A stretch of DNA of 64,000 bases, from NCBI GenBank assembly GCA_963989385.1, contig OZ022508.1, forward strand, positions 34,370,166 through 34,434,165, written 5' to 3'. The translations under genes and the position numbers were made by a program. The notes beneath the pieces are model-generated. The model ran no database searches and had not been told where the DNA came from. It was given only the letters and a program-made list of their open reading frames with translations. The DNA is from Ctena decussata. Taxonomy: Eukaryota > Mollusca > Bivalvia > Lucinida > Lucinidae. Below are positions 44,701-49,466 of the stretch, piece after piece. Position 1 is the first letter of the stretch, and each line of letters begins with the position of its first letter.

Positions 44701-46494
44701 TAAACTTACTAAATGGCCTATAGACTGCTTCCAGTTTAAAAGGTTTTGAGGGTTTTTTTAGGATAGAACTTCAAGCGCCTGTGGTCTATGTGGAGAAAGT
44801 AGACAATGTGTGATTTTATTTGTAAAACGTTTCTGTTTTCAGAATGACGTTTTGTAACGTCAAAGACGCTTGAAGTTCTATGCTATGAAACATATTTCAA
44901 TGTCGCTAAACATCTAGGCTATGAGCCATTTTGAAGGAATGGCCAGGTGTGCAAGCTTGTGTTCGACTCCATTACGGTCTACAATTTCCGGTGTATCAAC
45001 GTCGCACAGCAACGTCAACAGGTTCTATTACGGGAAAAATTAAGTGATTCTGCGGATTACGATCTTCTTATATTTACAGCTTCCTACTCTGTCCTATCAT
45101 CAAACAATAAAATCGCCGATCAGACTGTACCGATGTGAAAGCTAATCTGCGTCTTTGATGTTCGGAAAGTCAGAACATGTAGGCCTCAGTCAACATAAAA
45201 AAATTTTACGCCAACGTTACTGCGTAGTTTTGACGTTGTTGACACGAACGTCATGTCGTCATTTTCATCATGTTTGTTTCAAGTTTTCACTCGTTAGAAA
45301 CGTTTTGATCGAAATTAGAACAAACCTAATATTGTAAATACATGGAAACGGTGATATACAACGACATTGGTCATATCTAAAAGAGTAATTGAATGAGTTC
45401 GCTGATGTGTAAATTTCAAAACGGACAAGCACATGCTCAACTTTGGCGCAGCACAGTAAACCGGAAACTGGACACCGTAATGGCGTCGAGATTTTCTGGC
45501 AAATTTTGAATTCAGGATTACAGCACCGCATTAACCATAACTGAACAAATTTATCATGTTTATAGATACATTTTGAAACGATGTTTACAGGTAGGAAGTT
45601 TGCTTTTGTTGGGGTGTTTCTAACTGCCAGTTTTAGCAGTCAAACAAATCGAGGCATTTTTGCTTGCATACCTGGCCATTTCTTACGAAATGGCCTATAG
45701 ACTGCGTCAAGTATAAAAGGTTTTGAGGGTTGTTTTTTTTTAGCATAGAACTTCAAGCGCCTGTGGTAACGTCATCACGGCCCCGGGTCAGTGAGAGTTA
45801 CGTTCTTTCATAGCCTGGGTTCGAGGTTATAAAACTTGAGAATAATCTCAAACTCAAAATAAAGCACACTGATTGGCTATTTCCGAGCACATGCTCGGAA
45901 GCAGCCAATCAGTGTGCTTTATTTTGAGTCTGAGATTATACTCAAGTTTTATAACCTCGAACCCAGTTGTTCTGTGAGTTTGTTGTATTGAGTTGTGATT
46001 TTTCTGCTGCAGGGCCGGCAAAGATTTAAAACATTTCACCTGGTGATATTATTTTCCTTTATCCTAAGCATTTCCGGAATTATAACGCTAGTGTACGAAT
46101 TTCTGGATCGACCATCGTACAACGTAAAAAAATTATCCAAAAATATTAATAATAAATTTACCATATTCCATTCTGCTTTACATCCATAAACAAACGCCTT
46201 CTTTGTAATTGAATTTGAGACTGATGCAGTGTGAGATCCAGGGTTGCACCAAGAAACGTCATCTTCAAGCAAATCACACGTCTTTCCTGTCCTCTCATAA
46301 TTTACGGATGTGCACCGTGTGCGAGTCTTGCACTCAACAATACACTGTGATAAACTTAGAGACGCCAGCTTCCGAAATGATGTTGCATTTAGATATGTTG
46401 AAAAATGAAAAGTGTCGAATTCATAATGACACTGGCATATTGTCAGGTACATCAGAAAAGCATATACGCCTTGGAGTTCCTTTCTGGAGTTCAT
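13027..46494 (-). CDS. Secreted PAN-CCP-C-type lectin protein, six exons
   Basis: Exons 46494-46162, 37899-37815, 37224-37057, 21270-21176, 15699-15630 and 13256-13027 splice with GT/AG sites and perfect phase into 981 nt, or 326 residues plus stop. The order is signal peptide (about 1-22), PAN/apple domain (about 25-105), Cys-rich linker (112-139), CCP/sushi (140-196) and long-form CTLD (196-326). The split Cys codon at CCP/CTLD (T|GT) links the parts. The protein is probably extracellular and acts in recognition or adhesion. The CTLD has EPS and WHD where sugar-binding lectins have EPN or QPD and WND, so binding may be altered. Introns of 590 bp to 15.8 kb are full of mobile DNA. It is convergent with, and paralogous to, the gene ending at 6174. 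An untranslated first exon upstream is possible. Confidence 0.85.
13257..13757. other. Intron 5 part, no exon seen
   Basis: Open frames here on both strands lack any family resemblance or splice logic. Treated as intron. Confidence 0.4.
13758..13995. mobile_element. Foldback MITE M, copy 6
   Basis: It runs from tgagccgcgacacgagaaaa to ttgtcacgtcgcggctca, about 238 bp, with well-matched terminal inverted repeats and central hairpins. Inserted in intron 5 of the - strand lectin gene. Confidence 0.92.
14120..14215. repeat. GTTGAATCAAC-type palindromic repeat
   Basis: ggcacacacagagttg and gcgcctgtgg enclose several copies of ttgattcaa/ttgaatcaa in both orientations. Related to 12940 and 50180. 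Confidence 0.65.
14216..15324. other. Intron 5 remainder
   Basis: Contains G-rich runs at 14560-14592 and 14936-14950 and the imperfect hairpin 14460-14512. No exon seen. Confidence 0.45.
15325..15590 (-). repeat. Probable retroposon 3' end with (ATTG)n
   Basis: An (attg)n tract at 15330-15343 leads into C-rich sequence unlike the surroundings. By analogy with SINE A, the short tandem tail suggests a reverse-oriented SINE or LINE end. No second copy in the window confirms this. Confidence 0.4.
15630..15699 (-). CDS. Exon 5 of the PAN-CCP-lectin gene
   Basis: The - strand acceptor is tttgtacag and the donor gcag|gtaagac. The 70 nt run from phase 0 to phase 1 and encode ADCQYLGGYLLSIETEQE. 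It matches 5202-5271 in length, phase and sequence. Confidence 0.92.
15915..16250. repeat. GC-apex foldback carrying a SINE
   Basis: The flanks (gatttgttgagaaatatatc on the left; gcgcgaagctcgagtgatat and actgaccgatagacagtgat on the right) match the palindrome at 11402-11549. The left-of-apex part is interrupted by SINE A copy 3. Confidence 0.65.
15960..16165 (+). repeat. SINE A, copy 3 (headless)
   Basis: The family body runs in + orientation from ggccatactttcgtttct to ttaagcatcaaatcaacc, ending in an (accaacc)-type tail. The tRNA head is absent. Its position inside the palindrome makes it the younger insertion. Confidence 0.85.
16251..16929. other. Intron 4, no feature seen
   Basis: AT-rich. 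No exon or repeat that I can support. Confidence 0.4.
16930..17420 (+). repeat. Dispersed repeat, copy 1
   Basis: It shares ordered blocks with 52450-52980: ctccatagtcctat, tgataaaatgt-like text, agtcatataac, gtacattgtatttt, and gaaatcgaaagtaggtcatt. The family is unrecognised and no coding sequence is evident. Confidence 0.65.
17421..18106. other. Intron 4, no feature seen
   Basis: No supported exon. It ends at the start of the 30-bp tandem array. Confidence 0.4.
18107..19190 (+). repeat. 30-bp minisatellite, about 36 units
   Basis: The unit is close to cgtatgattccgttaccc plus ttcatcaaacct, repeated with substitutions and small indels across nearly 1.1 kb. Because 30 is a multiple of three, long open frames exist on both strands with a ten-residue period (MIPLPFIKPR-like, GLMKGNGIIR-like). 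They are a by-product of the array, not genes. It lies in intron 4 of the - strand gene. Confidence 0.95.
19181..19846. repeat. Inverted repeat bracketing 590 bp
   Basis: ggccatttgctgtctataaa (from 19183) and its continuation caggtcattttgc recur inverted at 19807-19840. Beyond the right arm the sequence tagtatgattggaacggaat with tatacgaggtt resembles the minisatellite unit inverted, so the array may have grown from one arm of this element. Confidence 0.8.
19949..20188 (-). repeat. SINE A, copy 4
   Basis: The (attg)n tail at 19958 and the whole body run to a head truncated inside the B box (ggtttcgaacctaggacct). A 10-bp near-duplication, gccaagaaat / gccaggaaat, flanks it. Confidence 0.88.
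20189..21175. other. Intron 4, no other feature seen
   Basis: Mixed-composition sequence without an exon or recognisable repeat. Confidence 0.4.
21176..21270 (-). CDS. Exon 4: start of the CTLD
   Basis: The - strand acceptor is acgtttag and the donor cag|gtacacc. The 95 nt begin with GT, completing the Cys codon left open by the CCP exon. It encodes EAPFSCDTGW, GHCY and WWNAQ. Equal in length and phase to 3852-3946. Confidence 0.92.
21271..22283. other. Intron 3 start with (CA)n
   Basis: A (CA)n microsatellite occupies about 21602-21656. The left flank of the capsid-element insertion at 22238-22262 has an inverted match on the other side, at 28222-28248. No exon seen. Confidence 0.5.
21602..21656 (+). 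repeat. (AC)n microsatellite
   Basis: About 27 uninterrupted AC units. Confidence 0.98.
22290..23172 (+). repeat. Left terminal inverted repeat, 883 bp
   Basis: The reverse complement of 27261-28143 with only a handful of mismatches (for example near 22555, 22858 and 23060). Inside are two direct copies of an ~80-bp block (from gcgtctgctatgagtctctt, 22489 and 22631) and three ~59-bp units rich in TCCACAT (22858-23010). Confidence 0.97.
22858..23100 (+). repeat. TCCACAT/ATGTGGA subterminal array
   Basis: Three tandem ~59-bp units (ggtccacatatccacattga plus gctgatgtggatgtcaagtg) are followed by more GTGGA words such as gtggatccacaatgtggag. Mirror copy in the right TIR at 27335-27575. Dense short inverted words like these could bind a terminal protein or transposition factor; this is inference. 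Confidence 0.85.
23280..23670 (+). repeat. Three 134-bp tandem repeats with GCGCATGCGC
   Basis: ttggtagg recurs at 23286, 23420 and 23554. gtgcatgcgc (23384) and gcgcatgcgc (23518, 23652) recur at exactly 134-bp spacing. The palindrome matches the known NRF1/alpha-Pal consensus YGCGCAYGCGCR. It lies upstream of the three ORFs and may be an enhancer-like region; this is inference. Confidence 0.85.
23671..24505. other. Non-coding leader region of the element
   Basis: AT-rich, with a GC-richer island at about 24070-24350 containing the perfect hairpin cggaacatccatggttccg (24207-24225). No ORF of note. Confidence 0.5.
24506..24513 (+). promoter_or_regulatory. TATA-like box before capsid ORF
   Basis: tatataag, 116 bases before the ATG at 24629. 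Expected transcription start is about 24535. An out-of-frame ATG at 24604 in weak context precedes the ORF. Confidence 0.6.
24629..25471 (+). CDS. Maverick/Polinton minor capsid (penton-type) protein
   Basis: Intact 280-residue ORF. I recognise the family from conserved features: the N-terminal DFYLTL..DGSLKTFPQNT segment, W-E-V-A-L-V-E near residue 40, the stretch LYVYSDVVDYTYLGDV followed by PILRVVPFE (about 204-231), HYVPVGKSY (about 245) and the C-terminal GKTLIKLHFRR. This protein is common in animal Maverick/Polinton elements and is thought to form the penton or minor capsid protein of their predicted virions. No membrane segment. The ATG at 24629 fits the family start. A TATA-like box lies upstream and AATAAA-like sequence overlaps the stop. 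An intact frame with no stops suggests recent function. Family assignment is from memory of the pattern. Confidence 0.8.
   Translation: MKDFYLTLLSDGSLKTFPQNTQSSFTVRLDHPINIESEKWEVALVELITPSRVNNISENNNFFFLSFLDQAVLNAQGIDTTKDLCASGEGCHEYKLFLPEGNYNSPQHLVDEMQSVIDTKHGSLMKQINASISITYVKSTNRLKVVAQNANQVRIRFPASLGQALGVNPDMSENPIGNESYAFKYGVDLNILHNRLYVYSDVVDYTYLGDVTAPILRVVPFENSKRSQQSHKEFVNMHYVPVGKSYIDQVHISIKGDTGKNIQFSSGKTLIKLHFRRQIK
25521..25528 (+). promoter_or_regulatory. TATA-like box before basic-protein ORF
   Basis: tataaata, 40 bases before the ATG at 25568, leaving a very short leader. Confidence 0.6.
25568..25993 (+). CDS. Small basic protein of the capsid element
   Basis: A 141-residue ORF very rich in Lys and Arg, with clusters such as QKRKRNPSTFG, KGYIHKKNKQLRRSKRTK and HRRSEAKED. 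It has a CRLCRAEIRSLC cysteine group near residues 70-80 that might bind metal. No domain I can name. Its charge and place between the capsid and zinc-finger genes would fit a DNA-condensing core protein, as in adenoviruses, but that is only inference. AATAAA overlaps the stop codon (aatgaaataaag). A 156-codon frame on the opposite strand is its shadow. Confidence 0.65.
   Translation: MRESRMSGSSNNLTKAHCGLTSESSGLPIIPVVQKRKRNPSTFGQIRYLMKRLSTALDKRLREGRPLKYCRLCRAEIRSLCREEKEKQHKLKGYIHKKNKQLRRSKRTKNDSGGQKCHRRSEAKEDINRQTGNKLELKTMK
25994..26256. other. Spacer between ORFs
   Basis: AT-rich, with no ORF. It separates the polyadenylation-like signal of the basic-protein gene from the next TATA-like box. 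Confidence 0.5.
26257..26264 (+). promoter_or_regulatory. TATA-like box before zinc-finger ORF
   Basis: tataaaag, 43 bases before ATG 26307. The spacing is close to that at 25521. Confidence 0.6.
26307..27002 (+). CDS. C2H2 zinc-finger acidic protein of the capsid element
   Basis: Intact 231-residue ORF. Residues 4-28 form one finger-like motif: YQCKQCFREFARSDSLRRH, then a Cys instead of the second His after TSSGV. Next comes an acidic, Ser/Glu-rich middle (about 34-95), a basic KAKRRKIQK patch, and a conserved-looking C-terminal region (DPIHKKVISTAHRLKED, about 178-194, then AMQYAVKKRRYLLERKLDEY). Similar finger-plus-acidic proteins accompany capsid genes in other animal Mavericks as I recall them. 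Function is unknown; it may bind element DNA. AATAAA lies at about 27203. Its location inside the TIR-bounded element argues against a host gene. Confidence 0.7.
   Translation: MGRYQCKQCFREFARSDSLRRHTSSGVCKATTTMSDSEESTISEVSDVTTNRKYLKGMKGHDIFGEYDYSKLSDDPDTEPSEVETDSESASKEEKQKAKRRKIQKTSPWDRLMRSTYRDNQDQFDETVENTMQDTPNIDVESAEEMAYEELKPKYRSTLVTKYQDLVALGSALRKDPIHKKVISTAHRLKEDEDYDEEEAMQYAVKKRRYLLERKLDEYERPTLTDEEETQ
27261..28143 (-). repeat. Right terminal inverted repeat, 883 bp
   Basis: Mirror of 22290-23172, ending ...CCCTTTACTACT at the gatgtc duplication. It has the same ~80-bp direct repeats and TCCACAT units as the left TIR. Confidence 0.97.
28243..28310. repeat. Perfect 33-bp-arm hairpin
   Basis: tctcacttataattcgagag... 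and its inverse ctcttgaattataagtgaga meet at agtgtat. The only clear mismatch is gag/aag. It lies just outside the capsid element. Confidence 0.85.
28311..28589. other. Intron 3, no feature seen
   Basis: No exon or repeat recognised. Confidence 0.4.
28590..28800. repeat. Foldback with GGGTAAATTCGGACAG words
   Basis: agggtaaagtcgggtaaatt and cggacagcgggtaa at the left are matched inverted by ttacccgctgtcc and acccgacttgaccct at the right. Non-coding MITE. Confidence 0.75.
28885..32242. mobile_element. 3.36-kb foldback element carrying a repeat array
   Basis: The left arm, about 28885-28951 (aatagttataccatggtttg, then agataatccacgagctttaa), is matched inverted by about 32163-32242. The body has no transposase. 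An internal hairpin pair, agagcgtcctagcaattatt (29198) and its inverse (29522), brackets a smaller insertion. The 2.4-kb element at 29744-32130 makes up most of the interior. Confidence 0.75.
29744..32130 (+). repeat. 2.4-kb AGCTCACCTGAGC...CTCTTGTTT element, five ~450-bp units
   Basis: It begins tttagctcacctgagcc, then a (CGTCCGT)n tract, and ends caggtgagcgattcagggcc then ccctcttgttt. Inside, a unit containing gccactgggccaatt, ggtcacatgaccaa, tatatggtaaaaacc, ccttgaaacttggtatgtag and gaccttgggttgaccttga repeats about every 424-461 bp (near 29857, 30318, 30769, 31203, 31649). I know repeats with these ends from bivalve genomes, but no coding sequence or class is evident here. Confidence 0.85.
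32243..33292. other. Intron 3, no exon seen
   Basis: Contains a poly(T) run at about 32692-32724. No supported exon or repeat otherwise. Confidence 0.45.
33819..34085 (-). repeat. Full-length tRNA-derived SINE A, 17-bp TSD
   Basis: The 17-mer gtggttctgggggagaa stands at 33802-33818 and 34086-34102. On the - strand the head (34085 downward) has an A box (tagcgcaatcgg), an anticodon-arm-like CTGACTCATAAGTCAG and a perfect B box (ggttcgaaacc). The central body and (ttga) tail follow. At 267 bp it is the reference copy for the family and the youngest of this nest. Confidence 0.96.
34386..36240. other. Interior of the TA-flanked insertion, no ORF recognised
   Basis: No transposase-like or other exon on either strand. 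gttccccaagtggctcagcg at about 34388 faintly resembles a tRNA/SINE head. A short palindrome, gtcggtcaccattcctagga with aatggccgac, lies at about 36262-36291. Confidence 0.45.
36680..36785. repeat. Small hairpin
   Basis: gcgacgt...aacgtc, tttgcgacagta and its inverse tactgtcgcaaa, cgacgtc surround cagcgata. Non-coding. Confidence 0.55.
36863..37039. repeat. Foldback palindrome, apex GGCTCCGCTGGCGCG
   Basis: Arms of about 80 bp (gaattagaattgggataact, tttggggaggtaaat, ggttttatgg, cgttttacgg) are repeated inverted. It ends 17 bases from the donor of exon 3 (37057), so it lies almost at the splice site. Confidence 0.85.
37057..37224 (-). CDS. Exon 3: CCP/sushi domain
   Basis: The - strand acceptor is attttcag and the donor t|gtacgt. 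The 168 nt begin and end at phase 1. It encodes one CCP module: H-C-DFPPI, a YRC pair member, VNCSTC and W.SVTIQC, with the four CCP cysteines plus two extra (KIC and STC). The last Cys codon is completed by the CTLD exon. It links the PAN part to the lectin. Confidence 0.88.
37815..37899 (-). CDS. Exon 2: Cys-rich linker
   Basis: The - strand acceptor is atcttacag and the donor c|gtaagt. The 85 nt run from phase 0 to phase 1. It encodes SQYDACSVCSQFEVC then NILPDDTASCQIE, five cysteines in 28 residues. The other two frames contain stops, and this frame joins exon 1 and exon 3 exactly. No named domain; it may extend the PAN region. Confidence 0.75.
38028..38358. repeat. Foldback MITE with TTTTCGCG ends
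   Basis: accgtatatgcggtaatttt then cgcgggttc faces gcgcgaaaattaccttgtat. Internal aaatttcgcg/cgcgaaa words recur. Non-coding. Confidence 0.7.
38759..39130 (-). repeat. Dispersed repeat with CAGTAATTCATTACTGACCG
   Basis: A block at 38795-38850 (gccccccagtaattcattac, tgaccgttccaaggcggta) has a shorter relative at 858-893. The 122-codon frame on the - strand covers the repeat and shows no domain, so I treat it as non-coding repeat. Confidence 0.5.
39338..40158. repeat. Element with 39-bp terminal inverted repeats
   Basis: catcaccaccggaaatagct plus taccaccgaatcgaaagtg at 39338 recurs inverted and near-perfect at 40118-40158. The 740-bp interior has a hairpin (cggcgaatag / ctattcgccgg, 39721-39760). 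No ORF. Confidence 0.8.
40334..40740 (+). repeat. Dispersed repeat R, copy 2 (uninterrupted)
   Basis: It runs from atttacattcttggtgtatt through gattgagccacgcgacg-like text to a terminal foldback with apex ccccgaaggggttc. It gives the empty site for the 2.95-kb insertion at 33369. Confidence 0.8.
40745..41800 (-). pseudogene. LINE (CR1/jockey-like) ORF2 3' end, split and frameshifted
   Basis: On the - strand a peptide with RFRGDMIKLHK (about 41740-41775) breaks at the foldback 41029-41729. It resumes with MKEDIDYGIF, RSNGRKLK and DIYKEK, then after a one-frame shift FFSLRVISKWNQLPE and SVVTAPSVNCFKN. The R-GDMI and FS.RV...WN.LP..VV....FK words are the usual C-terminus of CR1/jockey-type reverse-transcriptase ORFs. 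The upstream RT domain is not found. It is a 5'-truncated dead copy in intron 1. Confidence 0.78.
41029..41729. mobile_element. 700-bp foldback inserted in the LINE remnant
   Basis: atacttagtaaaacaattga then aggatatt (41029) recurs inverted at 41690-41728. A second inner pair (gtggttactgtaaggtacca, 41175; ggtactgtgctgtaaccact, 41563) makes it a nested palindrome. The LINE peptide reads on from one side to the other. Confidence 0.8.
42010..42205. repeat. Foldback palindrome, family F12 copy 1
   Basis: ggccccgaggtta and tcataacctcgg ends enclose aattttctctgcttatgaat then atgaaaatgcc and its inverse. Same family as 47192-47440. Confidence 0.75.
42350..42493 (+). pseudogene. Mariner-type transposase N-terminal fragment
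   Basis: One frame reads CHRRFREEQTSIDDDEHCGR then PASVRSDMVEKLKLHINTVR. The pattern (W/C)-h-r-r-F-r-e-...-s-i-D-D-...-G-R-P-...-v..v...i is that of the helix-turn-helix region of mariner-type transposases and their domesticated relatives. The upstream helix is in another frame and no DD(E/D) catalytic region follows. A short, dead fragment. Confidence 0.5.
42628..42763. repeat. Foldback palindrome, apex GAAACGAGGCTTGCCGAG
   Basis: ttggtctccgatgcagacag then ggaaatcccaac is repeated inverted with about 60-bp arms. Several overlapping small ORFs on both strands are shadows of the palindrome. Confidence 0.88.
42780..43984. other. Gene-free intron 1 with ACGTCA and ATGGCGG words
   Basis: Clusters of acgtca/tgacgt at 43008-43045 and 43580-43600, and (a)aaatggcgg at 43065 and 43826, resemble CRE and YY1 motifs. 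No supported exon. Open frames here lack domains. Confidence 0.4.
43985..44135. repeat. Foldback palindrome, apex CCCTTCGGGCTCGGG
   Basis: atcacacggttgttttgatc then ccctgatctcagccctcg is repeated inverted (ggctgagatcaggg, gatcaaaacaaccgtgta). Non-coding. Confidence 0.88.
44425..44575. repeat. Foldback palindrome, apex GGCAAGCCTCGTGATGCC
   Basis: aagtatctatcatggg..gcggatagaaaaatcc..gatcactgttcggcatcac is repeated inverted toward gatacttat. Non-coding. Confidence 0.85.
44709..45775. repeat. Nested remnants with 85-bp direct repeats
   Basis: aatggcctatagactgc, aaaggttttgagggtt and gaacttcaagcgcctgtggt occur at 44711-44790 and 45690-45765. gaaggaatggccaggtgtgc (44934) faces gcatacctggccatttctta (45663), and part of the first block is inverted at 44862-44885. 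An eroded composite element; no ORF of note. Confidence 0.65.
45829..45966. repeat. Foldback palindrome, complete copy
   Basis: gggttcgaggttataaaact then aataatctcaaactca, gcacactgattggct and ttccgagcacatgctcggaa is symmetric across nearly 140 bp. A half copy is at 11277. Confidence 0.92.
46162..46494 (-). CDS. Exon 1: signal peptide and PAN/apple domain
   Basis: ATG at 46494-46492; the 333 nt end at donor atg|gtaaat in phase 0, matching exon 2. Residues 8-22 (QGVYAFLMYLTICQC) form a short hydrophobic signal-like segment. A PAN/apple pattern follows: SFRKLASLSLSQCIVEC, CTSVNYE, KTCDLLEDD, and the closing VYGC. The donor at g-gat|gtaaag would put a stop in exon 2, so the phase-0 site is chosen. 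Confidence 0.85.
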
Positions 46495-46499
46495 TCTAT

Positions 46500-47190
46500 T
46501 AGCAGTTCACCACATGTTTCATAGAATATGGAATGACGTCAAAGCTGTCGTGCCATTAACTCTCCCGGGTACAAATTAATGGCATCCTGTGGCGAACAAC
46601 ATAATGTGCGCGCGCAAAATAAAGCTTCGTTCACACGAGCAAAGTTTGTTACAGAAACTATGGCAAGGAAAGTTTCCATACAAGTTGCGTGCACACGGAG
46701 CAAATTATTTGACAAAGAAAAAAGTGACAAAGAATCTTTGTCAAATAAGCTGCAGTGTTCACACGAATAAAGGTTTCACGTCAAAGTTATAATTACCTGG
46801 ACAAATAAACTTTACTCGTATGAAAGGCAATCTAGATCTATGCCAGATTTTCTTTGTTACATGTACTTTGTTCAAAAGACACTGGTTTGATTATGAGCAA
46901 AGGTTTCTATCGTCATCTCCATAGCTAATTTCATTATTACATAATTATTCAATGGCAAACTTTCTGTTCACACGGACAAATATCGTTGTAAAATAAACCG
47001 TCGAAAATGTTTCATTCGCACGAGCATAATTTTTTAAACAAAGCTTCTTTGACAAAGAAACTTTGCCCGTGCAGATGAAGCTTAAAGCAACACACTGCTG
47101 TAGTTTCAAATTAAATTTATGAGAGCTCCTCTTATTCAATCTTTTTATGGGCATTTAAATGACGTTCTTTCAATAGTTAGCTATGGTGAA
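46500..47190. repeat. Probable MITE with 'cacacgagcaaag' words
   Basis: gttcacacgagcaaagtttg (46630), gtgttcacacgaataaaggt, and toward the right cacgagcataa and caaagaaactttgcccgtgc, with repeated tttgacaaagaa in both directions, suggest a degraded foldback immediately upstream of the PAN exon. Any promoter of the gene would be here, but none is clear. Confidence 0.45.
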
Positions 47191-47191
47191 C

Positions 47192-47440
47192 TGGCCCCGA
47201 GGTTATAAAACTTTTTTCATGCTCAACTCAGCTAAGCATGAAATTTTCTCTGCTGATAAATATGAAAATGCCAACTAATGTTGGCATTTTTTTCATATTC
47301 ATAAGCAGAGAAAATGTCATACTCAGCCAAACTGAGCAGGAAAACAACTGTACTCATCAACAATTTGTTAATTATTACCAGGTGAAATTTCATGCTCAAC
47401 TCAGCTGAGCATGAAAAAAGTTTTATAACCTCGGGGTCTG
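47192..47440. repeat. Foldback palindrome, family F12 copy 2
   Basis: gccccgaggttataaaactt and agttttataacctcggggtc ends, with catgctcaactcagctaagc and its inverse repeated twice. Related to 42010-42205. Confidence 0.88.
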
Positions 47441-47562
47441 GTACACTTTTAGATAAACAACACTTCCATTTTCGTTTTTTCCTCCCTTTGAATAGGTCAC
47501 CTAATAAAAATTTGCTTCTTTAGGTATCGGAATTTTCTTGATAGACATCCTTTTAACAAACA

Positions 47563-47787
47563 TGAGCCGCGACACCACAAAACCAACAATGTGGCATGTG
47601 CGCCACGCGGACTGAAATCAGCCTGGACATCAGCCTAGTCTGATCAACGCCTTCGCTGTGTGCTTAAAAGGTAGCTAGCTCCATGCGAACAGCGAAGACT
47701 CTGATCAGACTGGGTGGATGCCCAGACTGATCTGAGTCTTAGCTGGGCACACGTGCTACTTTGTTGGTTTTATTGTGTCGCGTCTCA
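47563..47787. mobile_element. Foldback MITE M, copy 7
   Basis: It runs from tgagccgcgacaccacaaaa to ttttattgtgtcgcgtctca, with both central hairpins. About 225 bp, no ORF. Confidence 0.9.
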
Positions 47788-48807
47788 AATCTGAAGTTAA
47801 TTGAAGTTATGCAATGCATGAAAGCCTTCGGTTCAACTATACGGTACAAAAAAAGAGTTTCAAATACATTTTACAGTCAATTGGCACTTCTCTAGGAAAC
47901 TGCTAAAGCAGTTTTATAGATTCTTTAAACTGGTACAGTATTTTGTTTTAACTGAGCATTTACAAGTCAGTGCTAAGCCTCTTCTTTTTTTTTTTTTTTT
48001 CGAAGCAACAATAACATTTGCTGAGATCTACAGCTTCAGTTTCGGATACTGAGAGACAATTAAATATAAAAAAACTATGAAACCCATGATAAACTTACGA
48101 ATATTTACTGAAAGAACTTATGATTGCACTCGCATGCATACAGAAACAACGGAACTATTCAATTTCCGGGGTTTCCTCATTCAGTGACGTAAGAAATTGA
48201 CGTAGGAAAACACGTGATCCTTCACTCATTCAAACAAAATGATTTCAATTGCAATAAGAAACTCTTCACCCCTTTTTCATATACCCGTGATTTTACGAGA
48301 GATGCATACCTGTGCAAAGTAGGCGCGGTTTTCGGATTAAGACCTTCTAGTGTAGCGGAATATGGCCCTATTCTTTTCCTTAAAGTGTTACACGCACAAA
48401 ATTTGGTATGTCGACGACTTTGGAAATGCGTTGAAGAAAAATAACTTTGACCACCGAATTCCGTATTTCACTCCCAACCACCACCACCACCCCCCTCCCC
48501 AAGATGGTTCTGTATTTTCAGGTCTTCAATCTAAAGTGAAGACACAGAAGTAGGCCTGATATTAATTATTCGATAGCTAATTTCTATCTTTGTTGTGGAG
48601 TATACAAGTGGCAACAATGAATAATTATGTAAAAAATCTCGCAAAGATCAATCGCCAGAACTTCCGGTCGCGTAATATTGTAAGTATTATGTCAACATAG
48701 GTAGAACAAGGAATCCAATAGTGCCATAGATCGTCACAATGGCTGGAGAGTTAAAAATCGTTGAAATTTTGGATCGCGCAAAAATAAAATGTGCATTACT
48801 GGGAGAA

Positions 48808-48870
48808 TTAACAGAGAACATTCAGATCAACCTGCGCATCCGCGCAGTCTGGTCAAAGTCTCTCCTGTTG
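48808..48870. repeat. MITE M fragment
   Basis: cattcagatcaacctgcgca then tccgcgcagtctggtcaaag matches one central hairpin arm of the family. The rest is missing. Confidence 0.5.
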
Positions 48871-48914
48871 GAATAATCAAGTAGCAGCTCTGTTCCTTTT
48901 GTAAAGGACAAAGG

Positions 48915-48916
<2 letters not shown>

Positions 48917-48948
<32 letters not shown>

Positions 48949-48955
48949 GAGAGAG
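48917..48955 (+). repeat. (GA)n microsatellite
   Basis: About 19 GA units with one GT interruption. Confidence 0.95.
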
Positions 48956-49306
48956 CAAATAAAAGAGATAACATTGAAACAATGTGATTATGGCATTATG
49001 TACATTGAGTAGCATCCCAGCGGGCACATGATGCCGAGTCAGTTGTTAGTCATTAAGAAATCAGCAAGACATTCTATCTGATACCCTATATGGAATTATT
49101 TGGGGGCTGGCCCATATTCATCCCCTTCGGAATAGTATCAGAAATGGCAGGGCTCCAAATTAGTCATCGATTCTTAAAGTTCTTTTGAAGACCTTTGATT
49201 TCGTTTCGTTTTCAAAACATGACTTTATTTGGATAATGATCCCTAATGTGTAGAAGCGATTATGTGTTATTAGGGAGACCGCTTACATCACTTGCTAAAG
49301 TAGGAG

Positions 49307-49466
49307 CGGCTGTAGTGTAGTGGATAACACTCCGGACTACCAATCCAGGGGTCGCAAGATCGATCCCCCGCTTCTCCGGTCTTTCGGATGAGACTTTAAA
49401 CCGAGGTCCCGTCTCCATATGACCTCGTTGTTGGTGGGACGTTAAACCCGAGTTCACTCACTCACT
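49307..49466 (+). repeat. tRNA-derived SINE, family C
   Basis: The head gcggctgtagtgtagtggat then aacactccggactaccaatc has an A box (tagtgtagtgg) and a B-box-like gatcgatcccc. The body ends gttggtgggacgttaaaccc and the tail is (actc)n. Only one copy in the window. Confidence 0.78.

Larger units (their letters stand above)
47788..49306. other. Intergenic, no gene seen
   Basis: Holds a poly(T) run near 47984-48000, a MITE M fragment (48808-48870) and a (GA)n tract (48917-48955). No supported exon. Confidence 0.45.

Noticed and set aside
46141..46180. Alternative exon 1 donor at ggat|gtaaag
   Set aside because: Would enter exon 2 in a frame that gives an immediate stop; the phase-0 donor at 46162 reads through.
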